This document shows positions 44,340 to 53,389 of a stretch of 64,000 nucleotides of DNA, one piece after another. The stretch covers positions 1,401,466 to 1,465,465 of the forward strand of contig NZ_JH921517.1 of the NCBI RefSeq assembly GCF_000299035.1, written 5' to 3'. The DNA comes from Bacillus bingmayongensis (GTDB taxonomy: Bacteria > Bacillota > Bacilli > Bacillales > Bacillaceae_G). How positions within the stretch are numbered: the stretch's first letter is position 1; each line of letters starts with the position of its first letter. The notes beneath the pieces are model-generated. The model had not been told where the DNA came from. It was given only the letters and a program-made list of their open reading frames with translations, and did not search any database. The translations under genes were made by a program, and so were the position numbers.

Positions 44340-44369
44340 AGGATTGATCTTTTGATCAATCCTTTTTTA
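44339..44369 (+). terminator. Terminator
   Basis: AAAGGATTGATC/GATCAATCCTTTTTT hairpin starting at the degV stop codon. The hairpin at 51362 behind the nuclease has nearly the same stem. Confidence 0.9.
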
Positions 44370-44391
44370 TACAGTTAAGAATACAGATAAT

Positions 44392-44538
44392 TTAAATAGT
44401 GTAACATGTTGTCATACTATCAATTGGTTGAACTACTCGATACTCAACTGTAGCGGCGTTACCAAGTAACTCCCAATTGATAATCATGATCGCGGTACAG
44501 GTTGCTTTCGCATCAGGGTGAAACAGTCCATTTTTGTC
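44392..44538 (-). pseudogene. Unassigned 3' gene fragment
   Basis: A 48-codon stretch without start reads DKNGLFHPDAKATCTAIMI, INWELLGNAATVEYRVVQP, IDSMTTCYTI-stop. Composition is clearly protein-like and differs from flanking non-coding DNA. No family recognised. It lies between degV and the dead permease. Confidence 0.4.
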
Positions 44539-44555
44539 TCATCTATTTAAAAGTT

Positions 44556-46881
44556 TTATTCTATACTTTTTAATGATTCAATCATATTTATTTTAGTAAC
44601 TTTTCTCCTAAGTAGTAAATTAGATAAAACGGTAAGTAAGAACGCAAGAATAATAGAAACTAACATAATAAAAAAATTTAATTTATCTGGGATTTGTTGA
44701 TGGGTACTAGATAGAGCCTTTACAACAATTGTATAAACATAGTTACTTATCGGTAAAGCTACAATTACTGCGAATGTGGTTAGTATGATGTTTTCAAAAA
44801 ATATTAGTCTGTTTATTTTATTTTTTGATAGCCTAATACCTTAAGTGTTGCAAGCTCACGATTCCTTTCATAAATATTTATGGAAGATATCGTATATATG
44901 GCCCCAAAGGAGAGGATGACGGCACATGTAATAAACATGATAAATACAAAGCTATTTTGTTTCAAAATATATTGAGCGGATTTCTTTAGATCATTCTTAT
45001 CTGCAATTGTATCTACATATTGATCTTGTTCGAAGAAGTTACGAACGCTTGTAAGATCTGTAGAGCTATTTGTTTCAACTAAAAGTGAGGTTGGAGTGTA
45101 GTCTATGTCAAAACTCTTTAAATAAGTTGGTGTGCTATAAAACGAGGGATTCGAATATTGTGTAGATATATTTAAAACCTTCATATCTACAGATTTATTT
45201 TTAAGCTCTGGTGCTGTGAACTTTATTTTGATTATATCTCCTTCTGAAATATGATATTTGTCAGCGTAAGATTTTGGTACTAGCACACCATTATTTTCTA
45301 AAGATACCTTATTGTTATTTTCGTCCAAGAAATGAATGAGATTGTTTTCTTTTTCAGTAATAACTAAAGTGGCAGTTTCTTTTTCATTATCTTTTATGAA
45401 TTCAACAGGAAATGTAGATAAAAAATAACTATTTTTAATACCGGAGGGTAGTTTTACTCTATCAGAAGATGTTCCCATCTTATAGTTTATTCTTAGATCA
45501 CATAGGTATACACATCTTCAATTTGGTTAGCTACTTTAAGCAAGGCTGTTTGAGTGCCCAAAGCAGTTATTAATAAAACAGTGCTTACAACAACACCAAT
45601 TGAGCTCGCCAAAGTTTTTGGTTTATTTAAAAATATATTTCTCAAAATGAGTTTATAACTGTAGGAAATATGACTCCATAGACCCGGAACTCTTTCTATA
45701 AATAGCTTTTTCATCTTCTGTGGTGGTTTTGGACGCATAGCCTGAGCCGCACGTTCTTTTAATATGGTTCTACCACTTAAGTAACATGACAGGAGTCCGA
45801 AAGCACTAGAGAAAATAATGGGAGGAATGATTGAATAAAATGAAAGTGAGAATGTAATGTCAGGCAGAGAGTAGGCCCTTGCACTCGACGCAGTTACTAA
45901 TGGAATAAATACAATAGCAGCAATGGCAAAACCTATGATTGAGCCAATGATACTTGCCAGAACAGGGTATCCCATGTAGTGAAGCATGATGTTTCTGTTT
46001 TTTACACCCAAAGCCTTCATAATACCTACTTGATTTCTTTGAGAATCCATAATCCTCGACATGGCCAGAAATAGGATAATCGCTTCAATCAAAAAGAGAA
46101 CGAAAGGTATAACCTTACTCATCAAGTTATTATTATATATCGTTTGATTTATTTTAGAATAATTGAAAGTCCGTTCTTTACTTACTTGATCCAAATAAGT
46201 AAGTTGTTTGGATTGTACTTCAATTGATTTACCTAATTTGTCAATATCGTAACCTTCTTTAGCATCGATGATGATTTCATTATAGTAAAAGCCGTCTAAG
46301 ATTTCAGGGACTGTCTCTTCGATAATATAAGCTACTCCGGAGGTTTTATGGTCTTGTATTTCGTTCTTTTTTGCATGCTCAACATTCTCACCCAAGCCAC
46401 TAATTGTAAACTTGAAATTTCTTTCATTCGCACTTAGACTGATTTGATCACCGACACGATAATGATGTTCTTTCGCATAACGAGAATCTAATAAGATTGC
46501 ATTCTTTTTTGACGGGATACTACCTTCAATCATAGTAGGGGTATTTATTTCATTTTTTACAGGGATGGAATGAATCTTTAATGAAGCTTTGTAATTTTCA
46601 AAGGTTTGCGTGGCATCAAAGGTATAACGTCCTTCTATTATATTTATACCTTCAATTTCACTTAAACCAGCCACATCATATTTGGAAATTTGACTGTAAT
46701 ACACATTTAAGTCACTTAAATTATGTTCTTTAAAGTACCCCTTAGTATAAGCGCTAAGATTATCGCTATAAGTTACCAGGCCCACATAAAAAAAAGACCC
46801 TACGGTGATAACCAAAACTAAAGCTATAAATTGTCCTATAGATTGTTTCATATCCCTTAATAATTTTAAAAATAATTTCAT
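44556..46881 (-). pseudogene. FtsX/MacB-type ABC permease, broken by two frameshifts
   Basis: Read across three frames, the locus encodes about 775 residues with two FtsX-type permease units. Frame 1 (from 46881) runs from MKLFLKLLRDMKQSIGQFI through the four-helix unit to a stop at 45493. Near 45500 the frame must shift to continue as DLRINYKMGTSSDRVKLPSG (open from 45478). At 44821-44826 a run of six A on the minus strand lacks one base, and the last frame NKINRLIFFENIILTTF to NMIESLKSIE ends at 44556. The partner ATPase upstream is intact. Confidence 0.82.
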
Positions 46882-46883
46882 GA

Positions 46884-47588
46884 TTACCACTCAATCCCTT
46901 CGATACTTTGTTTTTCATCATTAATCGTAATACTTTCTATCATTCCGCTTTTTACCTTAATAATTTTATCAGCCATAGGAGCAATTGCAGAATTATGTGT
47001 GACTAAAATGACACATTTCTTCGTTTCCCTGTTCAAATCTTGAAGAAGCTTTAATACGGACTTACCTGTAACATAATCCAAAGCTCCGGTTGGTTCATCA
47101 CAGAGTAAAAGGAAAGGGTTTTTTGCAACAGCTCTAGCTATAGCAACTCTTTGTTGTTCTCCTCCAGAGAGTTGAGAAGGAAAGTTTTTGAAACGATTCT
47201 CTAATCCGACTTTGCTTAAAATCTCTTTCGCATCCAGATGGTTTTTACATACTTCAGTGGCAAATTCAACATTTTCTAGAGCATTTAAATTCGGAATTAA
47301 GTTATAGAATTGAAATACAAAGCCGACTTTCTCACCACGATATTCTGTTAACTTTTTTTCGGTGAAGCTCGTTATTTCTTGATCACCAACTAACACTTGA
47401 CCTGAGGTAGCCGTATCCATACCACCCAGTATATTCAAAATCGTACTTTTACCGGCACCGCTTGCACCCAAAATAACGACGAATTCTCCCTCAAATATGG
47501 AAAAATTAATACCATCAAGGGCCTTAATTGGAACTTCCCCTATTTTGTATTCTTTCGTTACTTTTTTAAATTCGATTAACTTTTTCAC
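46884..47588 (-). CDS. ABC transporter ATP-binding protein (LolD/MacB type)
   Basis: 234 residues from GTG 47588 with AAGGAG upstream. Complete ATPase: Walker [14 protein letters not shown]-loop [16 protein letters not shown], signature [14 protein letters not shown], Walker [13 protein letters not shown], switch His in LVTHNS. It would energise the FtsX-type permease whose start codon lies right at its stop. Since that permease is broken, this subunit may be idle or may serve another permease. Confidence 0.92.
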   Translation of the reverse strand: MKKLIEFKKVTKEYKIGEVPIKALDGINFSIFEGEFVVILGASGAGKSTILNILGGMDTATSGQVLVGDQEITSFTEKKLTEYRGEKVGFVFQFYNLIPNLNALENVEFATEVCKNHLDAKEILSKVGLENRFKNFPSQLSGGEQQRVAIARAVAKNPFLLLCDEPTGALDYVTGKSVLKLLQDLNRETKKCVILVTHNSAIAPMADKIIKVKSGMIESITINDEKQSIEGIEW

Positions 47589-47639
47589 GTTTTACATCTC
47601 CTTGCACCGTATTTTTGTAAACGTCAAGTAACTCCGAAA

Positions 47640-48490
47640 TTAACAACTTTTTTCGTATATCTTAGAGTTACTATTTGTTTGCTTCATTTTTTTCGGTAAT
47701 CTGCATCTAGATGGTAAAGTCTTTAAGGCTTCATCAAACTTACGTCTGGCATGTGTACAACATCCCACAAGGGTGATATCCGGTACTTGATGATTACCAC
47801 TATATCCATTTCGTTGTAAATACACTTGAAAACCAGTTAAAAAACGTTTCGGATGTTTGTGTGCTGATAGTCCTAGAGAACAATGGGGGTATCTTCTCGC
47901 CCTGTATGGTATAACCAAAGATAGGATTTGGTTATTGCGGCCTAACCAGGTTCACGTGAGTAGATGTTCATATATCTTTTCATACAAAACCACTAACTAT
48001 TAGCCCTATATAATAACCAATTTCCCATTGTTTGTCGTGATAAGAAGATCTCCATTCGTTCCAAGTGCTTTTCCAGACGATAAGGAGGCAATACTTCTAC
48101 ATATTTTTGGGTCATAATATACGTCTAAATCAACGGAGAAGCGATACTTTTAGGAAAGGCAGGAGCTGGCATATTTGTCGTTACAAACGGAAGGTTTTGG
48201 ACAGACTCATCCCTATGGCCGCGTTTCTTTTTGCGATGATGGGTGATAGTTTCAACAGCTGGTTCGGTTATTTCGGAATCACTTACTTTTTCAGCCTCAT
48301 TAAACAGTTCTAAAGCGAGTTGATTTTTAGGTGTTTTTTCACTAGACGTACTAAGCCATTTTTGTTGGCTAAGTCGAAATTATTCTTCATACCATCTCAC
48401 TTTTACCGCGAGTTCTTATACTTGAGCTTAAAGCGATTCAATTGTAGGTTGATTTGAAGGTGAAGGTGAAGGTGAAGGTGTTGTTTTCAT
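47640..48490 (-). mobile_element. Degraded IS66-family transposase (tnpC) remnant
   Basis: Read 3' to 5' on plus, pieces of an IS66 transposase appear in order: MKTTPSPSPSPSNQPTIESL-stop; LSTSSEKTPKNQLALELFNE; EKVSDSEITEPAVETITHHR; MPAPAFPKSIASPLI-stop; TQKYVEVLPPYRLEKHLERM; FLSRQTMGNWLLYRANS; and HPKRFLTGFQVYLQ to VTLVGC-like ITLVGCCTHARRKFDEALK. Several stops and two internal deletions (zinc-finger region and part of the catalytic region) make it dead. Region about 850 bases versus roughly 1.5 kb intact. Confidence 0.85.
48458..48481. repeat. Hexanucleotide tandem repeat
   Basis: GAAGGT-type hexamer repeated four times, encoding the Ser-Pro repeats at the start of the dead transposase. Confidence 0.7.
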
Positions 48491-48541
48491 AGATAAATAA
48501 ATTTGACAAAATAATCCAAATTCCTTTTGCATATACGATTT

Positions 48542-48755
48542 TTATAGAATCGTTCCCGCATGTACGGCTTGATGCCCTTGTTTTTGATGAACAGCAATTC
48601 CATCAAGAAGTCATCTCAGTTGTCGTCTTGATATGATAAGAGGCATACTTGGTTTATGAGTTAGCCAGTAAAACATTCCCTTTTCCAATCTACGATAGTG
48701 CAACCAGAAACGATTCTGTTCCCAAACAAGAATTTTTGTGTATATTGTTTCTTTT
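48542..48755 (-). mobile_element. IS66 accessory gene tnpB remnant
   Basis: Minus-strand frame with KILVWEQNRFWLHYRRLEKG, then ISRRQLR-stop-LLDGIAVHQKQGHQ. This is the conserved core of IS66 Orf2/TnpB, with TGA replacing the usual TGG after RRQLR. No start is left. It sits just upstream of the tnpC remnant, the normal IS66 gene order. Confidence 0.8.
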
Positions 48756-48771
48756 TTAGCTAGTAATTAAA

Positions 48772-48787
48772 TATGTATAATTGCATA
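48772..48787. promoter_or_regulatory. PlcR box
   Basis: TATGTATAATTGCATA is a perfect match to the palindromic PlcR-binding consensus (TATGNAWWWWTNCATA), 117 bases before the phospholipase gene. PlcR with its PapR peptide is the B. cereus virulence quorum regulator. Confidence 0.88.
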
Positions 48788-48903
48788 AATAAATTGAAAT
48801 ATATAAGTTATCATTAAACTACATTTTTAATGTGGAAGGATACTTTTTGCTTCAAAGTGAAATCGTTTACGTTATTAATGAAATTAAGGCTTAGGAGAAT
48901 CGT

Positions 48904-50325
48904 ATGAAAAAGAAATTATGTACATTGGCTCTTGTCACAGCGATAGCTTCTGGTACTGTGGTAATCCCAACAGAAGCACAAGCTTGTGGAATAGGAGAAG
49001 TAATGAAACAAGAAAACCAAGAGCATAAACGTGTGAAAAGATGGTCTGCTGAGCATCCGCATCATCCTAATGAAAGCACACACTTATGGATTGCAAGAAA
49101 TGCAATTCAAATAATGGCTCGCAATCAAGATAGGACAGTTCAAGCAAATGAACTACAATTTTTAAATACTCCTGAATATAAGGAGTTATTTGAAAGAGGG
49201 CTTTATGATGCTGATTACCTTGATGAATTTAACGATGGAGGTACAGGTACAATCGGCATTGACGGGCTAATTAGAGGTGGATGGAAATCTCATTTCTACG
49301 ATCCCGATACGAGAAAGAACTATAAAGGAGAAGAAGAACCAACAGCTCTCTCGCAAGGAGATAAATATTTTAAATTAGCAGGTGATTACTTTAAGAAAGA
49401 GGATTGGAAGCAGGCTTTCTATTATTTAGGTGTTGCGACGCACTACTTTACAGATGCTACTCAACCAATGCATGCTGCTAATTTTACAGCTGTTGATATG
49501 AGTGCTTTAAAGTTTCATAGCGCTTTTGAAAACTATGTGACGACAATTCAGACACAATTTGAAGTGAAGGATGATAAGGGAACATATCATTTAGTCGATT
49601 CTAATGATCCAAAGCAGTGGATACACGAAACGGCTAAACTTGCAAAGGTAGAAATAACGAATATTACCAATGATAATATTAAATCTCAATATAATAAAGG
49701 GAACAATGCTCTTTGGCAACAAGAAGTTATGCCAGCTGTCCAGAGGAGTTTAGAGAAGGCACAAAGAAATACAGCAGGATTTATCCATTTATGGTTTAAA
49801 ACATTTGTTGGAAATACTGCAGCTGAAGAAATTGAAAATACGATAGTGAGAGATTCTAATGAAGAGGCAGTACAAGAAAATAAAAAATATCTTGTAGTAC
49901 CAAGTGAGTTTCAAAATAGAGGTTTAACCTTTGAAGTATATGCAGCGAATGACTACGCATTATTATCTAATCAGGAAGATGATAATAAAGTTCATGGCAC
50001 ACCGGTTCAATTTGTATTTGATAAAGATAATAATGGAATTCTCCATCAGGGAGAAAGTGCCTTAATAAAAATGGCGCAATCCAACTATGAGAATTACGTA
50101 TTCTTAAATTACTCTAATATGACGAATTGGGTACATCTTGCAAAAAGAAAAACAAACACTGCACAGTTTAAAGTGTATCCAAATCCGAATCATCCAAGTG
50201 AATATTTCTTATTTACTGACGGCTATCCAGTTAATTATCAAGAAAATGGTAAAGGGAAAAGCTGGATTGTTTTAGGAAAAAAAACAGATCAACCAAAAGC
50301 GTGGAAATTTATACAAGCTGAATAG
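48904..50325 (+). CDS. Secreted zinc-dependent phospholipase C with C-terminal extension
   Basis: 473 residues. Signal peptide about residues 1-27, then a propeptide ending at KR before W47. Mature numbering from that Trp places all nine zinc ligands of B. cereus PC-PLC: Trp1, His14 (NESTH), an Asp in LYDADYLDEF, His in KSHFYDPD, His/Asp/His in THYFTDATQPMHAANF, and His/Glu in FHSAFENYV. A loop near residues 115-125 is about ten residues longer. The classical enzyme is 283 residues; here about 165 extra strand-rich residues follow LWFKTFVG, ending GKKTDQPKAWKFIQAE. Clostridial alpha-toxin has a C-terminal membrane-binding PLAT domain, a possible analogy. PlcR box upstream. Confidence 0.9.
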   Translation: MKKKLCTLALVTAIASGTVVIPTEAQACGIGEVMKQENQEHKRVKRWSAEHPHHPNESTHLWIARNAIQIMARNQDRTVQANELQFLNTPEYKELFERGLYDADYLDEFNDGGTGTIGIDGLIRGGWKSHFYDPDTRKNYKGEEEPTALSQGDKYFKLAGDYFKKEDWKQAFYYLGVATHYFTDATQPMHAANFTAVDMSALKFHSAFENYVTTIQTQFEVKDDKGTYHLVDSNDPKQWIHETAKLAKVEITNITNDNIKSQYNKGNNALWQQEVMPAVQRSLEKAQRNTAGFIHLWFKTFVGNTAAEEIENTIVRDSNEEAVQENKKYLVVPSEFQNRGLTFEVYAANDYALLSNQEDDNKVHGTPVQFVFDKDNNGILHQGESALIKMAQSNYENYVFLNYSNMTNWVHLAKRKTNTAQFKVYPNPNHPSEYFLFTDGYPVNYQENGKGKSWIVLGKKTDQPKAWKFIQAE

Positions 50326-50440
50326 GATTTTCTATTATAAAGAGAGAAAATGTGTATGTAGTTTTAAAATATTTCATGTGTTTAGAAAGAATTGTTTTCG
50401 TTCATTAGTTAAAATTAAATGTTAAAGGGGATATGTGTAT

Positions 50441-51289
50441 ATGGTGTTCCGAAATACAAAACTTGCTATGGTTACTATTTCTTCATTTTTTATTTTAGGC
50501 TCTGCGTCTCTATCATTTACAGATACCGTATATGGTGATGTAGTTTCTGCGTCTCCGAAAGTAGATACACTTTCAACACAAGAGGTTACTTTACAAAACT
50601 ACGACGATACATATTATAATAATGCCAAGGGAAAAACTGGTTTAGAGTTAAAAAAGGAACTTCATAACATTATTGATAATCATACAAAGATATCATACAG
50701 TGCGGTTTGGGAAGCACTAAGAGATACTGATGAAGATCCAAATAATAAAAATAATGTAATTCTCTTATATACAGGACGTTCGCAAGGGAAATTTACGAAT
50801 GGTTCAGGGGTTGATAATTGGAATCGAGAGCATGTTTGGGCAAAATCTCACGGTGATTTTGGAACAGCTGCAGGACCAGGAACGGATCTTCATCATTTAA
50901 GAGCTACGGATGTATCTGTAAATAGTTCGCGTGGAAATTTGGATTTTGATAATGGCGGTATGAATCATTCAGAAGCAACAGAATGTAAATACGATAGTGA
51001 TTCTTGGGAACCTCGTGATAGTGTAAAAGGAGATATTGCTAGAATGTTATTTTACATGGCTGTTCGCTATGAAGGAGATAACGGTGAAGTAGATTTAGAA
51101 CTTAATGAGCGAGTGAATAACAATAAAGATCCATATATGGGGAAACTATCAGTCTTACTAAAATGGAATGAACAAGACCCTGTCGATGACGTTGAAAGAA
51201 AGCGTAATGAAATTATTTTTACAAAATATCAGCACAACCGTAATCCATTTATTGATCATCCTGAATGGGTAAATGAGATTTGGAAATAA
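50441..51289 (+). CDS. Secreted endonuclease I family nuclease
   Basis: 282 residues from ATG 50441 (AAAGGGG upstream). Signal peptide about residues 1-35 ending ...VYGDVVSA. Endonuclease I core with NREHVWAKSHG and TDLHHLRATDVSVNSSRGN, the His-Me metal-binding motif. Similar to B. subtilis YurI/Bsn extracellular ribonuclease. No PlcR box lies in the 115 bases after the phospholipase gene and no clear terminator either, so cotranscription under PlcR is possible. Confidence 0.9.
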   Translation: MVFRNTKLAMVTISSFFILGSASLSFTDTVYGDVVSASPKVDTLSTQEVTLQNYDDTYYNNAKGKTGLELKKELHNIIDNHTKISYSAVWEALRDTDEDPNNKNNVILLYTGRSQGKFTNGSGVDNWNREHVWAKSHGDFGTAAGPGTDLHHLRATDVSVNSSRGNLDFDNGGMNHSEATECKYDSDSWEPRDSVKGDIARMLFYMAVRYEGDNGEVDLELNERVNNNKDPYMGKLSVLLKWNEQDPVDDVERKRNEIIFTKYQHNRNPFIDHPEWVNEIWK

Positions 51290-51361
51290 ATAAAGTTTTT
51301 GTATAAATATCTTTAAAGAATTTCATTGTAATTGTTAGTGGCATTATGTTTTGATAAAGAG

Positions 51362-51395
51362 AAAGGATTGATCATAATGATCAATCCTTTTTTAG
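51362..51395. terminator. Bidirectional terminator
   Basis: AAAGGATTGATCAT/ATGATCAATCCTTT hairpin followed by T-rich DNA, between the nuclease and the convergent Lrp gene. Confidence 0.9.
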
Positions 51396-51397
51396 GT

Positions 51398-51832
51398 TTA
51401 ATCTACAATAATCGGTCTGTATGGGATTGGTGAGGATAATATCATGGAAGTTTTTACTGTACCAAATGGGATTACAATATCGATTAATGATTCTAATTCT
51501 TTCATTGATTGCACAGCTACTTTTAAGTAATAGCTACTTTCTCCTGTTACTCGATGACATTCAAGTATTCTATGTTCGTTGTATATTTTCTCCTCGAATT
51601 TTTTACAGGGGATTTTTAAGTTTTCTATTCTTAAAAACGCTTGAATGCCTTTGCCAACTGCATCGGGGGAAATACGTGCTGTATATTTTTCAATTATTCC
51701 CGCATCATGTAATCGTTTGAGTCTTTCGGTAACACTTGGACGACTAAGATGTAAATGTTCAGTCATTTCTTTAATTGTCATTCTGGCATCTTCTTGTAAA
51801 AGTGAAACTATCTTTTTATCGATTCCATCCAT
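51398..51832 (-). CDS. Lrp/AsnC family transcriptional regulator
   Basis: 144 residues with AAGGAG upstream. N-terminal helix-turn-helix MDGIDKKIVSLLQEDARMTI and LHLSRPSVTERLKRLHDAGI, followed by the RAM/AsnC ligand domain (ECHRVTGESSYYLKVAV). It is divergent from an amino-acid permease, so it likely controls that gene in response to an amino acid. Confidence 0.93.
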   Translation of the reverse strand: MDGIDKKIVSLLQEDARMTIKEMTEHLHLSRPSVTERLKRLHDAGIIEKYTARISPDAVGKGIQAFLRIENLKIPCKKFEEKIYNEHRILECHRVTGESSYYLKVAVQSMKELESLIDIVIPFGTVKTSMILSSPIPYRPIIVD

Positions 51833-51974
51833 AATATATACTCCTTTACGAAATTGAAAATAAATAACTGAAATACCTTCATAATATAAAGTTCAGAAAA
51901 AAATTATGTTCATTTTTGAATATAAAATAGATTAACAACTTTCTATAATTTAAATATAAATGGGGGTGCATGGA

Positions 51975-53264
51975 ATGTCTAATGATTTCAAAGAAACGAT
52001 TTCTATTCGAAAAGGTACAGCTTTATATGTTGGGGCAGTTTTAGGATCGGGAATTCTCATTTTACCAGGTATGACAGCGAGTATAGCGGGGCCAAGCGCT
52101 ATTATTTCTTGGGTTATAATGATTTTGCTCAGTATCCCGCTTGCGTTTACTTTTGCTTTCTTGTCTATTGAGTATCCAAGTGCAGGTGGAATTGCAACTT
52201 TTTCTGAAAAGGCTTTTGGAAAAAATATCGGCGCCATAATAGGATGGTGTTTTTTTATTGCCGGAAGTGTTGGTCAAATTATTGTGTCTCAAACGGGCGG
52301 GATGTATATTGTTAAAGTGTTGGATTTGCCTTTCTACTTTGCATATGTGATCGCCTTTATTATTTTAAGTATAGCTATTTGTTCCAATTTCTTTGGATTG
52401 CAAATGAGTGGAGTGTTTCAAGTATGTATAGGTGTATTAACTTTTCTTATCTTATTCATAACAATTGTTTGCTCATTACCTAATATTGAAATGAAGAATA
52501 TGAACGTGAACGTTTCAGTAAATGAAATACAACCTATTTTACATGCGTCATTATTAATTTTTTGGTCTTTTTTTGGATGGGAAGCAATTTCAAGTTTAGC
52601 ACCAGAATTTAAATCTCCAAGAAGAAGGAATATCATTTTTTCTACAGGAGTTGCTATTGTAATTATTGGATTTTTATATATAGGAATTGCCGTTTCAGTA
52701 ATCGGGACGAGATCATATTCTATAGATTCTAATAATAGTACCGCTCTTGTAATCGTTATAAAAAATACATTAGGTGACCAATTTGCATGGTTAGTTGGAT
52801 TAGTAGCTTTTATGATTTGTATAGGTACAACAAATGCCTTTGTAGCAAGTATGAGCCGGCTTGGCTATTCATTAGGAAAAGAAGGATTTGCTCCTAAGTA
52901 TCTTGGATATTTAGATCATAAAAGGAATGTACCAACGTATGCTCTAATGACAGTTGGATTCATCGCAGTAACAGGGATTTTCATAAGTTTTATTTTTCAT
53001 ATTGGTCTAGATACATTAGTATTAATCCCTAATTCGTTAGGAATTGTTACATATATAGTAGGTACTGCAGCGGGCATAAAGCTAATCAAGAATAGACTAG
53101 GAAAGTCTTTTTCTGTAACAGCATTTACATGCTGCGTAATGGTATATCCGTTTATTGGTGATGTAATTGCCATTCCCATTGTAGTTGCGTTGATGTGCTT
53201 AATGTATCTCTATATATCAAACAGAAAAGGTAGTAAATGCACGTTATATAAAAAGAAGAAATAG
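51975..53264 (+). CDS. APC-superfamily amino acid permease/exporter
   Basis: 429 residues from ATG 51975 (GGGGGTG upstream). About twelve hydrophobic helices. Starts with the APC signature GTALYVGAVLGSGILILPG; later SFFGWEAISSLAPEFKSPRR. Resembles YjeH-type exporters of hydrophobic amino acids. Divergent from the Lrp-type regulator. Confidence 0.9.
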   Translation: MSNDFKETISIRKGTALYVGAVLGSGILILPGMTASIAGPSAIISWVIMILLSIPLAFTFAFLSIEYPSAGGIATFSEKAFGKNIGAIIGWCFFIAGSVGQIIVSQTGGMYIVKVLDLPFYFAYVIAFIILSIAICSNFFGLQMSGVFQVCIGVLTFLILFITIVCSLPNIEMKNMNVNVSVNEIQPILHASLLIFWSFFGWEAISSLAPEFKSPRRRNIIFSTGVAIVIIGFLYIGIAVSVIGTRSYSIDSNNSTALVIVIKNTLGDQFAWLVGLVAFMICIGTTNAFVASMSRLGYSLGKEGFAPKYLGYLDHKRNVPTYALMTVGFIAVTGIFISFIFHIGLDTLVLIPNSLGIVTYIVGTAAGIKLIKNRLGKSFSVTAFTCCVMVYPFIGDVIAIPIVVALMCLMYLYISNRKGSKCTLYKKKK

Positions 53265-53389
53265 AATTAGGAAAATAAAATCCTTGCATAAAAGTCGGAA
53301 TATTTCAAGATGTTAAAATTAAAGTAATTCGTATATAATTAGCTAATGACGCGCGATTGTAACTATTTGTAAAAACAGGAGGCTAAAAA

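Noticed and set aside
48065-48313. Plus-strand 82-codon frame
   Set aside because: Antisense to IS66 transposase remnants that are recognisable on the minus strand.
48458-48481. Tandem hexamers as a possible CRISPR or regulatory repeat
   Set aside because: Only four copies of six bases with no spacers; they encode Ser-Pro repeats in the dead transposase.
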